From Alitta virens (Eukaryota > Annelida > Polychaeta > Phyllodocida > Nereididae), in contig OW028585.1 of the NCBI GenBank assembly GCA_932294295.1, positions 310,001 through 374,000 of the forward strand: a stretch of 64,000 nt of DNA, written 5' to 3'. Positions 25,621 through 35,735 of the stretch are shown piece by piece. A program made the position numbers and the translations under genes. The notes below the pieces were generated by a model that worked only from the letters and a program-made list of their open reading frames with translations, was not told where the DNA came from and did no database searches. The first letter of the stretch is position 1, and each line of letters begins with the position of its first letter.

Positions 25621-25707
25621 CATTGACAATGATAAACCCAGCTACACGCCATTGACGATGATAAACCCAGCTACACGCCATTGACGATGATAAACCCAGC
25701 TACACAC
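25621..25707. repeat. 29 bp minisatellite, three copies
   Basis: The unit CATTGACGATGATAAACCCA with GCTACACGC starts at 25621, 25650 and 25679. It is short and intergenic, with no coding meaning. Confidence 0.9.
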
Positions 25708-26403
25708 CAGATACCGTAAATCTATCCTACACAATAATACTATAAAATTTACAGCTGAGGTAAAGAAAATGACAGTCAACCGTAATTCATTCAGTCGATT
25801 GCCATGAAACAGACAAAAATCTACCATACAGCATTTCACCACATATTCTATGGAAGGATACCTTAAAATGACTCTATATCATGATACTACAGTATTTTAT
25901 GGTAAGATGCAGTAAATTTCATCTATAGTATGATAACGTAAAATTTACAGTATATAACCTAACATTGGCTCATGTTAAGGGCTTATCGACAGTTTTCTAT
26001 GGTAAAGTGCCGTTTTTAAGATTTGACGGTAAGGAATCATTAAAACTTAGATGCATGTACTGTGATTTTATGGTAAACATCCATTTGTCCTCTTTTAAGG
26101 TTGACCAACTTGCAACTGTAATTTTTTGGAGCAAGATGCTGTGCAAAAATGTTCCAGAATAAATGCCGTAAAAATTACAGGAATTATTTTAAAGTGTAAT
26201 CATGTTTCGTTGGCTTGACACATATCGTCCAAACATCATTGGGCCACCATTATACATATATATTATATATAGATATATATTTTTTTTTTTTTTTTTTTTT
26301 TTTTATTCATGCCTAAATTGGCATAATTACAAATCATGTTACAACTTATGAATAAAGAAATAAATCTGGTGCAGAGAAAAAAAATTAATACCAATATGAG
26401 CAT

Positions 26404-26530
26404 AATTTAATTGAACCAACATCGAACCAACATTGAACCACCATTGGCCCACCATTGGACCAACATTGGCCCACCATTGGAACAACATTGGCCCACCATT
26501 GGAACAACATCAAGCCAACTTGCCCCATTA
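26404..26530. repeat. Degenerate 12-16 bp CCATTGGCCCA repeat
   Basis: Words such as CCACCATTGG, ACCAACATTGG and CAACATTGGCC alternate about nine times. It may derive from an interspersed element whose related text (CATCATTGGGCCACCATT) lies at about 26235-26252. Confidence 0.8.
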
Positions 26531-26639
26531 TCTGGGGACAGGGCTGACATTTAATTCCAGTGTTGTAATTTAGTAAAACTGAAATATTGTGATACCCTCG
26601 CATGACACCAAACAGACATTATTGTTTAAATCAACAATG

Positions 26640-27400
26640 CAATATTCCTATTGATTTTCCAAATCATGATAAAGTTATTAAAATTTGTTGCTAAATATAT
26701 CTTCAAGTGGATACTCATATTATCAGATCAAAGAATACATCTTATATATTAGGCAGGCTAAGGTCAAATACATGCCCCTTGCTCTTGCGTAGCTGTTTTG
26801 ACATTCAGACTAAGTTACATCAAAGAGGTGTTCCTTGCTGGCTTACAAGACTTTATAAAGTCACAGAAACTCTAGGTACAGATTCTGAAAATTCCAGCAT
26901 AAACAAGCAAATTTTATCCTTGTTCGAAAAGGCTCATACTATGATGCTAACTGAGATAAATGATAGTACGCTAAACCCAAAACTCAGAACATACAAAACC
27001 TTCAAGAATGATATTAGAATAGAGCCCTATCTGAATTATACCCTACCTAAATCCGTCTATTGTAATATAGCACATTTTAGACTAAGCTCACACAACCTTA
27101 ATATTGAATTAGGCAGACACAAACATCCTTATGTTCCTGCAGATGAAAGAATATGTGAAAAATGCAATCTGAACCAAGTAGAAGATGAGTTTCATTGTTT
27201 AATGAGGTGTAAAAAATGGAATGATATCCGCTTAAACTTATTCCACATTGCTTGTAAATACATTGAGGGCTTTACTATTTTTGATCCAACTGAACAATTC
27301 TTACAAATATTAACAAATAAGAACACTAACCTTAACTTTGCTCTTGGTAAATTTCTTCAGGTAGCATTAAAATTAGACAGTAAAATATAAATGTTTTATA
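26640..27400 (+). pseudogene. 5'-truncated non-LTR retrotransposon ORF2 C-terminus (dead copy)
   Basis: A 227-codon frame from 26707 to 27390 has the conserved end of LINE ORF2 proteins: an ELGRHKHPYVPADER-like stretch followed by a Cys/His knuckle ICEKCNLNQVEDEFHCLMRC and KWNDIR. The related frame upstream (about 26665-26706, KFVAKYIFKW) is offset by one base with a stop at 26692, so the copy is frameshifted. The reverse-transcriptase and endonuclease parts are missing, which is typical of incomplete target-primed insertion. It is intergenic and certainly inactive. Confidence 0.8.
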
Positions 27401-27509
27401 TAAATAGCAACTTAATGTCTCCTGGAACCGAGTGGCTGGCGGCACATTGACGAAACTGCTTCCGTGTGTGTATGACTTTGTACATTTGTATATTTGCAAA
27501 TATCTACTA

Positions 27510-27592
27510 TTGTATGTCACTTCATATTGTATGTCACTTCATATTGTATGTCAACATTCCCATCTCATATTGTATATCACTTCATATTGTTT
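27510..27592. repeat. 17 bp repeat TATTGTATGTCACTTCA
   Basis: Three to four imperfect copies in tandem follow the retrotransposon remnant, with one AT-rich interruption. It could be the decayed tail of that element. Confidence 0.7.
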
Positions 27593-27929
27593 ACCATGTT
27601 GATAGCAGTTAAGAGTACATCATGTATATATATATATCTATATATCTAATGCTTAGTGTCTAGTATTGTTGTTGAACCTGAATTGTTGTGCTAAAACTAT
27701 TTGTTGGTGCTTTTTAAACAGTATTATTACTATTATTTGTTTAGTTCCGGGTGCTTTAGAATTTCTTAGACAGACTATGTAGTGTTGAATATATATATTA
27801 AAAGATTATAAGAATAGTGAATGGTGAGGAGTTCAATATGAAGTTTTGTAAGATGAGGAAAAATTATGTTGTTTAAATTCATTATATGAAAAGAAAGTGC
27901 TGCAGTACATTGTATAAATACACTTCAAT

Positions 27930-28080
27930 ACGACTGAGGACTCAGCAGACAATGCAAAACATACACTGACCAGTTCTGCTGAAGGTCCGTGGTTTGATCC
28001 CCGGCCTCCTCTCTCTTTCACCTCTTCAATCAACCCTCGATAGCAGCAAGAACTTGCCTTAGAGGGCTGCACTTGCCATA
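27930..28080 (+). mobile_element. tRNA-derived SINE (family S2), copy
   Basis: A B-box-like GTGGTTTGATCCCCGG is followed by a body with ATCAACCCTCGATAGC and AACTTGCC. The same body text appears at about 48517-48570. The 3' side runs directly into a CTAT microsatellite at 28081, as SINE tails often do. Confidence 0.55.
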
Positions 28081-28137
28081 TCTATCTATGTATGTATCTA
28101 TCTATCTATCCATCTATCTATCTAAGTATCTATCAGA
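28081..28137. repeat. CTAT microsatellite
   Basis: (CTAT)n with GTAT and CCAT variants follows the S2 SINE directly, suggesting that the array grew from the SINE tail. Confidence 0.9.
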
Positions 28138-28266
28138 TTAATTCAGATTCAGATTCATTCAATTTATTTCACATCATAAAACATATATTATAAATTTTAT
28201 TTTCAAAACATTTTGTACATAATGTGAGGAGACCCCACTAAGAAGGTATCCCTTCGCTATCGTGGG
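28138..28266 (-). mobile_element. LINE 3' end with an AATCTG tail
   Basis: Read on the minus strand, a GTGGGGTCTCCTCACATTAT segment leads to GTGAAATAAATTGAATG and a GAATCTGAATCTGAAT tail, a standard non-LTR 3' terminus. A second fragment with the same tail type is at about 24900-24935. Only the 3'UTR is present. Confidence 0.6.
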
Positions 28267-28271
28267 GCCAC

Positions 28272-28537
28272 CTATCTATGTATCTATCTATCTATCCATC
28301 TGTCTATCTATCTGTCTGTCTGTCTATTTATCCATCTATCTGTCCATCTATCTATCTATCTATCTATCTATCTGTCTATCTATCTGTCTATCTATCTGTC
28401 CATCTATCTATCTATCTCTACCTATCTGTCTATCTATCTATCTATATATCTATCTATCTGTCTATTCTATCTGTCTATCTATCTATTCTATATATCTGCT
28501 TTTATCTATCTATCTATCTATCTATCTGTCTATCTAA
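28272..28537. repeat. CTAT/CTGT tetranucleotide array, 266 bp
   Basis: CTAT units with frequent CTGT and CCAT variants. Plus-strand frames through it encode Tyr-Leu-Ser-Ile repeats and are artefacts. Intergenic. Confidence 0.95.
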
Positions 28538-30105
28538 CATAATTAGCAGCTGTACAATATACAACCATATGAAGTCAATGAAGCATTCCGATTGGCTCAC
28601 AGCAGATGAGTGGATAATACACACAAGCTCTCCTGGGCATGGCTGGCGTGAGCTAATGTAACTTGTTAGGGATTTACCCAATATTTCAAGAGAGAAAGTT
28701 CAATGTCAGTGCCATGATATATTATCTGATAGAGCATAAATTAAATATCAGCCAGCAATTTATAACTTGTGCTGGTTTCATCCTATCTTATTGACAAGAA
28801 AATGGCGACACTGTACCAGATTATGCCTTCTGAAGTAAAAGAACTGGAACATATATCTCATCTTTATTATCTATATTAATAACTTTGATCGGTATGTATT
28901 TTAATCACACTGATCTTTTATGCACCTACCTATCCAGAAACTAGAGCATGTACAGATGGTTCCAATGCCCTCTGGTGAGAATAAATGCAAATATAAAGGC
29001 TATGCATTGTAGGCCTGTGCTTATTTGACCTGAACAGCGTAAATAAGTACATATAAATAAATTAGGAAACTGATATTCTGTACTGCACTGTTTAATTTCA
29101 TGTACAGCAAAGTCTAAAAAAATGTATCTCTTCACAGCTTAAATCGATTCTTGTTTTCAAATATTTTGCCATTTTTAGGAAATTATAACAAAATATCTTC
29201 GCCATATACTAGTGACATTGAACAGAATTTAACTCAATTTCAATTCTGTTTTAATTCAGATCACACAGATTAATAACAGCATTTCCGCAACCAATTTCTT
29301 TACAATTTATTTTATTCATTATGTTAAAATATATCTAAACAAAAAAATCGGTATTACAAGTATGTACATAATATAAATAAAGTCTTTAAATCAAAATACA
29401 TATAAATATATAAATGAGTAGATATTGATATACATTCATAAGTAATCAACTCAAAATTATTCCACTTATTTTTTAAATCGTGTCCATGGGTAAAAGACAC
29501 AAAAACACCGCCATATGTATTAAGGGGAAAAAGAAAAACACTTTCCAACTTTTCCACAAATATTATACCATAGGTAATATTGTGATCAAGCGAGTTAATC
29601 TGTAAAACAAATCACATTTAAGAGTAAACCTCCAGTCGCTCGCATTGTGTAATTGCCCAATTAAATTCTCTCTTTTTTTTTAGATATTTTCAATTTCATT
29701 AAAAGATTTAGTTCTCTGACAAGTGAATACATACTTGAGCTAATTGTTTACTTTTTCAATTACCATGAGGGTGTGTTTAAGAGTAATGCAACTGGTAATA
29801 CAAGCTGTTAATTACCCTTAATTACTATTCAATTCCATTCAATACCCCTCCCACTGACTTGACCAAGCGAGAGCCTTCGACCAAGTGCAATTGAGTCTGT
29901 GAGCTGAGCAGGAGGGATATGGGTCGATATCTTGGTATAATCAAAATAAACACAAACACAGTGTCAGGATTAAATGGAACTCTCTTCATAATAATGTATT
30001 GTGTCAAATGCCCCACGTTAATCTAGAAAGTCAATATTCTCACAATTATGCAATGGTTAATTAAGCACTAATTCAAATGGCATGGTCATGGATGTCTGCA
30101 TGAAG

Positions 30106-30141
30106 TATAAATATCAACTGAAGAGCATTCTGCAGTCAGTC
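30106..30141 (+). promoter_or_regulatory. Core promoter of the HES-like gene: TATA box and initiator
   Basis: TATAAATA at 30106-30113 is followed by GTCAGTCAC, a good initiator match (TCAGTC at 30136-30141), giving a predicted start site at about 30138, some 32 bases from the start of the TATA box. The 5'UTR to the ATG at 30200 would be about 62 bases. The upstream 300 bases are AT-rich; no convincing Su(H) pair was found. Confidence 0.6.
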
Positions 30142-30199
30142 ACAGCTACAGGTCTCCAATAGAAAGGTTCGTTCGTGGAGAAAGTTGATCAATTCGAGA

Positions 30200-32489
30200 A
30201 TGAAGCAAAAATCTAGAAATCCTGGAGAAAATCGTCCAAGCCACCCATACATCAGAGATGGCACAAAGGTCAGCAATTAATTCTACTTTTAAAATTGGTA
30301 AATTGTATTTCAGTTACACGATATCATAAAGTTTGCAAAGAATTTTCATCCTTTGTAGTAGACTTATTTCATTTATTTGGAAGATTTTATTCACAATTGT
30401 ATTTAAAACATCATATATGTGTTCATAAAATATATTGACTTTTTCAAAATGTTTGAGTTATTTGTAATTGTATGTACTATGCATGACACTTTAGTAATGA
30501 TCAAATAGGATAAAAATTACAATTTGTGTATAATTTGAGTATAATTTGTTTCAGGCACCGATATCGAAGCCAGCGATGGAAAGAAGGCGAAGGTCAAAAA
30601 CTAACGAAGTGGTCAGTCGACTGAAAATGTTGATACAGCCTTCTATACCTCAAGAAGTACGTCTTTATATCTATCTATATATTTATCCATCTATCTATCT
30701 ACCTATCTATCTATTGTCAGTGTGTAATTGTTGAAGTTCTTTTTTCCCCACCAGATGGCACATCAGGGCAGGATGGAACGTGCGGACATCTTGGATTGCA
30801 CGGTGGATTTTGTCAGAAAAGTCAACTCAGAAAAAACACTCTTCAACTCACAACAAAAAGGTATGGCAATAATGGAATCTAGTTTTTCCTCATTAAAATG
30901 ATGCTAAAAATGCATTACCTTTTACACGGGATTATTTACTCGAAACATTGTGAAGGCAGCACCCATGTAAAGCAGTGCATAATAACATATTTCGCTTTCT
31001 CATTTTTGAGTGATACCTTAGTAGCACTAAGCTAAATTAGGCTTTCTTTCCCATGTCCTGCTGGTGCATCTTTTGAATGGCTAAAATATCGTTGCAATAC
31101 TTCTAAATTAGTTACTTTTTGATTCTGTGAACAGAACACTTTCGCATTTGTGAACATGTCATAACACAAAAATTTCGGACATACTGTGGGAGTGGTTTAT
31201 TAGTCGTTTTGGTGTCAAGTCGATGTGGCATTATACTGTCTGGGTATAACACAAAAGATACAATGTAGGTATAATATGTTCATGAATAATGAAGTGTAAA
31301 TGTTTATTTTCCAGAACACACGAAAGAGCAAGGCTACATAGATGGCTTCTACACGTGTCTGACTGATGTCTTATCAGTGCTGGATCAAGACGATCCTTAT
31401 CAGGCGGAGGTCAGAGCAAAACTGAGCGGATTCATGGCAGACGTCCTCGAACAGAAGTTGAACGAAGGCAGAGCCATCTCCGGCCAATCGGTTGCAAAGA
31501 CTCCATCTGGTGTTTATGCTGGAAACCCCGCTCTGTCCTATGGTTTGCCCAGTCCTTATTGCATTCCACCGCAGGTGATACAAACGCACGACAATGGAGG
31601 AAGAGTGACCCCTGTTATGCGACTAACCCCATCGCCCCACTGCTATTCCGGACCCTCCATGCTCTCACCAGACATGCAAAGTTATAGAAGTTCCCCTCCT
31701 GCTCAAACGCCTAGCCAGGAATCAAAGTCTGATACCGAGTCATTGTGCAGTCCTAAAGAGCCACTAAATTCCCTGAAGGAGTCACAGATAACGCCACACA
31801 GGGCATTACTTCCACACGAGTCACTAACGATTCGCAGGGATTCACTTTCACCTGTTCAAGAAACAGAGACCAAACAAAAACCGAGACAGCCACCGATGTA
31901 TGATTCACAGCAAACTCATGAAAAGCCATTGATAGTGCAACAAGAGATTCACAGACAGCATATTAATGAACTACAAAGAAATGGAAACCATATCTTAGAC
32001 AACCATGATGCAAAGATGCAACTCAGTCATCCACAGACACTGATACCAAACACACAGACTTTCTTCAAACATGGTGTGCCAACGACAAATTCACAGACAT
32101 CTCAAAAAGACAGACATACTTCAAGTAATAGACAACAAAGCAGTGAAACGCAGACTCAGACTTGGTCTACAATACAACGCTGTGAGCTACAGACATCGAT
32201 CAGTGACCTGCCAATGAGACAAGTCGTTGCTCCCAGGGCAAGATACGCACCATATGCATACAACTTTAATCCAACGCCCATTAGTTATGGCTATTCACAT
32301 CACCAAATGAACAACACATATACTCATCCTTTATCTCTGTCCACCAATCACAGTTACAGGATTCAGTCACATGATATGGCATGGACCAATGAAAACTCTA
32401 GATTCACGTCACATGACTTACATCCAGCCAATCATAGCAACCAGCTCAGCACGATTTCAGAATTTGTTAACATGGCGTGTGAATTGTAA
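30200..32489 (+). CDS. HES/Hairy-type bHLH-Orange transcriptional repressor, complete, 4 exons, no WRPW
   Basis: Exons 30200-30268, 30555-30656, 30755-30860 and 31315-32489 join in phase to 483 residues plus stop. Residues 24-57 hold the basic region and helix 1, with SKPAMERRRRSKTNEVV: the HES-type proline (P29) and the MExRRR core are present, though the usual ARIN reads SKTN. Exon 3 gives the loop and helix 2 (MERADILDCTVDFVRKV), and the start of exon 4 encodes an Orange domain (about residues 99-140, GYIDGFYTCLTDVLSVLD to ADVLEQKL). Introns inside the bHLH are the HES pattern. Such proteins bind N-box/E-box-like DNA as dimers and repress, often downstream of Notch. The long C-terminal half is rich in Gln, Ser, Thr and His and ends SEFVNMACEL, without the WRPW or YRPW that recruits Groucho. 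It may be a divergent HES that has lost the motif. The start was chosen for its position after a TATA/initiator and the open phase into exon 2. Confidence 0.92.
30666..30716. repeat. CTAT tract just inside HES-like intron 2
   Basis: CTATCTATATATTTATCC... begins about 10 bases after the exon 2 donor (GTACGT at 30657). The sense strand carries CTAT, as in the other intronic arrays of this window. Confidence 0.8.
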
Positions 32490-33542
32490 CCAATGTAGCT
32501 ACAAACGCAAGTCATATACTATTTGTATTTATATAAACATATTATATTATTATTTATTATTCCACTTTCTTACCCAAGTGGTTTTGTATTGTTTGTTGTT
32601 TAATAATATATATTAGAGGGAAAAAAGTCATGTTTTTTTGTTTATATCTACAATATATTTTGGAAATTGTTTTGGAAAAGATGTAAGAGTTGGATTCATG
32701 CAGTACATCCTACATTTAGTGCATGCTTACAATACGAGGATCAGCTTTAATGAGATGAATGATAATCGTGAATGACAAAGTGCTACAGTGTTTAATACAA
32801 TAGCCTTTTACTAGCCACCTTTATGGAACACATTAACTACAAGTTATACTGATAATACCATTAATTAAAGGATGGGGTAAGAAGCAGAATGAGGGTTCAT
32901 TGTCATGCAAGGTGAAGACTTTGCCCCAGTGTACCTCCATTCCTAGTAGCCTAACGATTAAAACACGAAGCAAATCCACTGACACTTCAGGATTTGGTTT
33001 TGAATCCTGCTCTGGTGCTCAAGTTGGAGTGATTCGAAGCTGGCTGTGGCTGCAGAGGATTGGCCACAATGGCATGCAGATGCCACCCCTCTCATTTGGT
33101 GTGATCAGCCACAGGTCTAAATTACCAATCTCACAACTTCAGCTGACGAAAACCCGGCGGCCTGTATTATATATATCCTCAAGGGTATCCATTGGCCATG
33201 CAGCCCCCAACTCATGCCCATACTTCGTCGATGTTTTTCTGTGATAAATACAGCATAGACTGTTGAAGCACAGAATTGTCCCAAATATGGTTTAAACCTG
33301 TTCTTCACATACCAAAAGTTGTTTTAGGCCTTCCTGTGTTGCTACGAGAGGGAATTCATGAGTAAACTTGCACTATTTGTTGAATGTGGCTCCCTTTGCC
33401 ACTATACTGTTCTCTGATTGGCCGGAAAGCGAAAATTTGTGCCGTCAGTGCCAGTTTCGGCCGGAGACTGAAGTTGGCGAATGGTAATTTGGGCCTGTGG
33501 ATCAGCATTGCCTCAGCGGGTCTCTGCATCTCCACATCCATG

Positions 33543-33741
33543 AGTTCCTAGGACAGTGGTTGCGTACTTGGCTTCCAACCACAGGGCCTCGAGTTTGATT
33601 CCCGGTCGACCCTAAGTTGGATGGCTGTTTCATCCATCATCTCATTGCCATGGCCCCTGCCTATTTTAATCAGCCCATCAGGGGCAGAAATACAGGACGT
33701 ATAAAGCCCTAATCCACCCACCCCATCCTCTGTAATCATAA
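33543..33741 (+). mobile_element. tRNA-derived SINE (family S1), copy 2
   Basis: The head reads CAGTGGTTGCGTACTTGGCT...GAGTTTGATTCCCGG (A- and B-box), followed by the family body with TTGGATGGCTGTTTCATCC and CAGCCCATCAGGGGCAGAAA, ending in CCTAATCCACCCACC. Orientation is opposite to copies 1 and 3. Confidence 0.82.
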
Positions 33742-34671
33742 TTTAAGGTCAAATATTTGATATGGACACTTTACTCTGAAAACTGGATCCACAATATATT
33801 ATAATTTAACATATAATTCAAATCAAATAGGAGAAAATTGTCAATTTTAAAAGTGCTTTTTCAGCCCCCAATACAATTTTTAACAAAGATCAGCTTTACC
33901 CCTTTTATTTTCGTACACTGTACTTGAGGAGGAAATAGAAAAGGTATCATGAAAATCTGAGACAGGTCATGTGTTGGCTTATTAGGGCCTCTGTATGATT
34001 GTCTCAGAGATGGCTAATTAAATCACAATGTCCGTTTTAGGTCATGGAAAGGACTCAGAGCCTTAGGGATCACCCAGCTGCTATTGTACATGAATGTGTG
34101 CATTCTCTCCGTACATTAATGTAGCCATGTTGAGATCTTTGACCTTAACAAAGACAATGAGGAAACAGAGCTTGGTACTTCCAAGTACTTGTGCATGCAT
34201 GGTGCATGTCTGTGTAATCTTGACTGCCCTAGACAGAGATAATTTTCCACTTCTGAATTTTTATCTAGTTTTTATCAAGAGGAACTTTACTCTGGTCAGA
34301 TAAACAGGATCAAATATTAAATGATTGTCTCCACACTAGAACAGAGATATACCATTGTATGTAAATGGGCCCATGCTTGTTATATGGCATCCATATATAA
34401 TCATATATATAAAATGTGACCGAGTCTGACTGACACTTTCTTCATGAAGTTCTTCCAGACGATTGTTATCTTTAGTACATAAAAAGCCTACTCCAGACCA
34501 GTTAACGATTATCTTGTTATACATCTATATGAAAAAGTGATGGTTTTTATTCGTTGCGTCTCATTCTGACCAGACTAGTTCGAGTTCAACAAAGCTGGTA
34601 AAGCAAAATTAAACCAAGTAGGCCATATTCATCGGTCAGCCATTTGCACAACAACTAGTCTCTTCATAAGA

Positions 34672-34932
34672 TACAGTTTGTTTAAAAAAAATACGGTCAA
34701 CTCTTAACAGCTGTAGCAACCTATTCCTGGCTGTAGCTATAACTGGATCAAGCCAGCGGCTTCTGTCCACTCCTAGCTTATAGTTGGCTTACGAAAAAAA
34801 ATATATCATAAACATGTACTTTTAGATCATGCTTCGAGTAGCCAGACAGTTCTGTTTAGTGGCAGGTAGCATCATATAGCAGAAGTTGTCTAGGTTTAAT
34901 TTGACAGGCCGTTTTTTATGAAACTAACTGTA
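34672..34932. mobile_element. Tc1/mariner-type MITE (family B), copy 2 (uninterrupted)
   Basis: It runs from TACAGTTTGTTTAAAA to ATGAAACTAACTGTA. The interior ACAGCTGTAGCAACCTATTC and CTGTTTAGTGGCAGGTAGC matches copy 1 at 16981-17503. This copy lacks the nested family A MITE and so records the pre-insertion sequence. Confidence 0.85.
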
Positions 34933-35735
34933 CATGTACAAAGTAACGGACGCCACAAAATATTGGCAATGCTCAGCTGCCCGGGAGAAGGCCTCTGATT
35001 GTGTATAGAAATGATCGGGGACCTGATAGACAACAATCTGATGGAGCACGTCATCTGAAAGATTCAATGCACCATGACCTTGAATTAACTGTTCTCTCAA
35101 ATTGTTATAGTTTCTGGTGTTAGAAAAGGCATATTATGGATTATTTATTTCTCTGATTGAATTATGTTGCCAAATACAATGAATCGAGTACAATACATGT
35201 GCAAGGCAGGAAGGTGCATAAAGGTAAAATACAACAGATTATCAGAGCACACTGCCTGAAATTATTTATTCTTACCTAATATCTTACACGAGTGGCAGTT
35301 GTTCAACAAAGAACAATGAAATAATATTTGATACTAGGTTACAAAAAAGCAGTTGTTTCAAGTAAATATTACCACAATAAGAATTACCTTCTTTCTTTTT
35401 TTTCGAGTCAAGCTTCAATAACATGAAAGGCTAAATTTAGAAAATCCAAAAGACTGAGATTTATCTGTCAAAAGAAATGTTTTTCTGACAGTGGCACAAG
35501 AAAACAAGAGGAGGAATCAAATTAATGCATAAGAAGAAGACATAATTGCTCAAGTTTCTCACAACCAGCTACCTGACAAGGTGCACCGATCATGAAAAGG
35601 AGAAAAGTACAGAATTTGATAAGGAGAGATAAGGAGAGATATGAAGAGATATGAAGAGATAAGAGTGGTCGGATCATGTCACGTAAAGTTATGAGACGAC
35701 CCATCGCATTGTTGTCCGAGCGTTTGTGGTGAGCG

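Larger units (their letters stand above)
23010..30105. other. Intergenic tract between the divergent SLC5 and HES-like genes
   Basis: The two genes are transcribed away from each other. I see no further spliced gene. The tract holds a tRNA-derived SINE (24184-24371), LINE scraps (26640-27400; about 24900-24990; 28140-28266), a 29 bp tandem triplet (25621-25707), a degenerate CCACCATTGGACCAAC array (26404-26530), a TATTGTATGTCACTTCA array (27510-27590), a T24 run (26280-26304) and CTAT arrays (28081-28537). A segment at 24728-24800 (CTCTGGCAGCTGGTCATATA) recurs at about 3388 and, inverted, near 25450. No clear TATA box precedes the SLC5 start at 23009; TTAAATATTTAAG on the minus strand (about 23020-23035) is a weak candidate. 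Confidence 0.55.
32490..35735. other. Intergenic tract between the HES-like gene and the FAMeT-domain gene
   Basis: No gene is seen. It contains an ATTAAA hexamer at 32864-32869 that could end the HES-like transcript, SINE-like tRNA boxes at about 32925-33115, SINE S1 at 33543-33741, MITE family B at 34672-34932, and a short AAGGAGAGAT/ATGAAGAGAT repeat at about 35618-35662 just upstream of the next gene. I find no TATA box for the gene starting at 35736. Confidence 0.5.

Noticed and set aside
28262..28661. Plus-strand Tyr-Leu-Ser-Ile frames
   Set aside because: CTAT microsatellite artefact in an intergenic region.
29848..29856. Possible Su(H)/CSL site (CTCCCACTG) upstream of the HES-like gene
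   Set aside because: Only the GTGGGA core matches, the flanks are off consensus and there is no paired site, so Notch input is not supported by sequence.
31374..31589. Minus-strand frame inside HES-like exon 4
   Set aside because: Shadow of the coding exon on the opposite strand.
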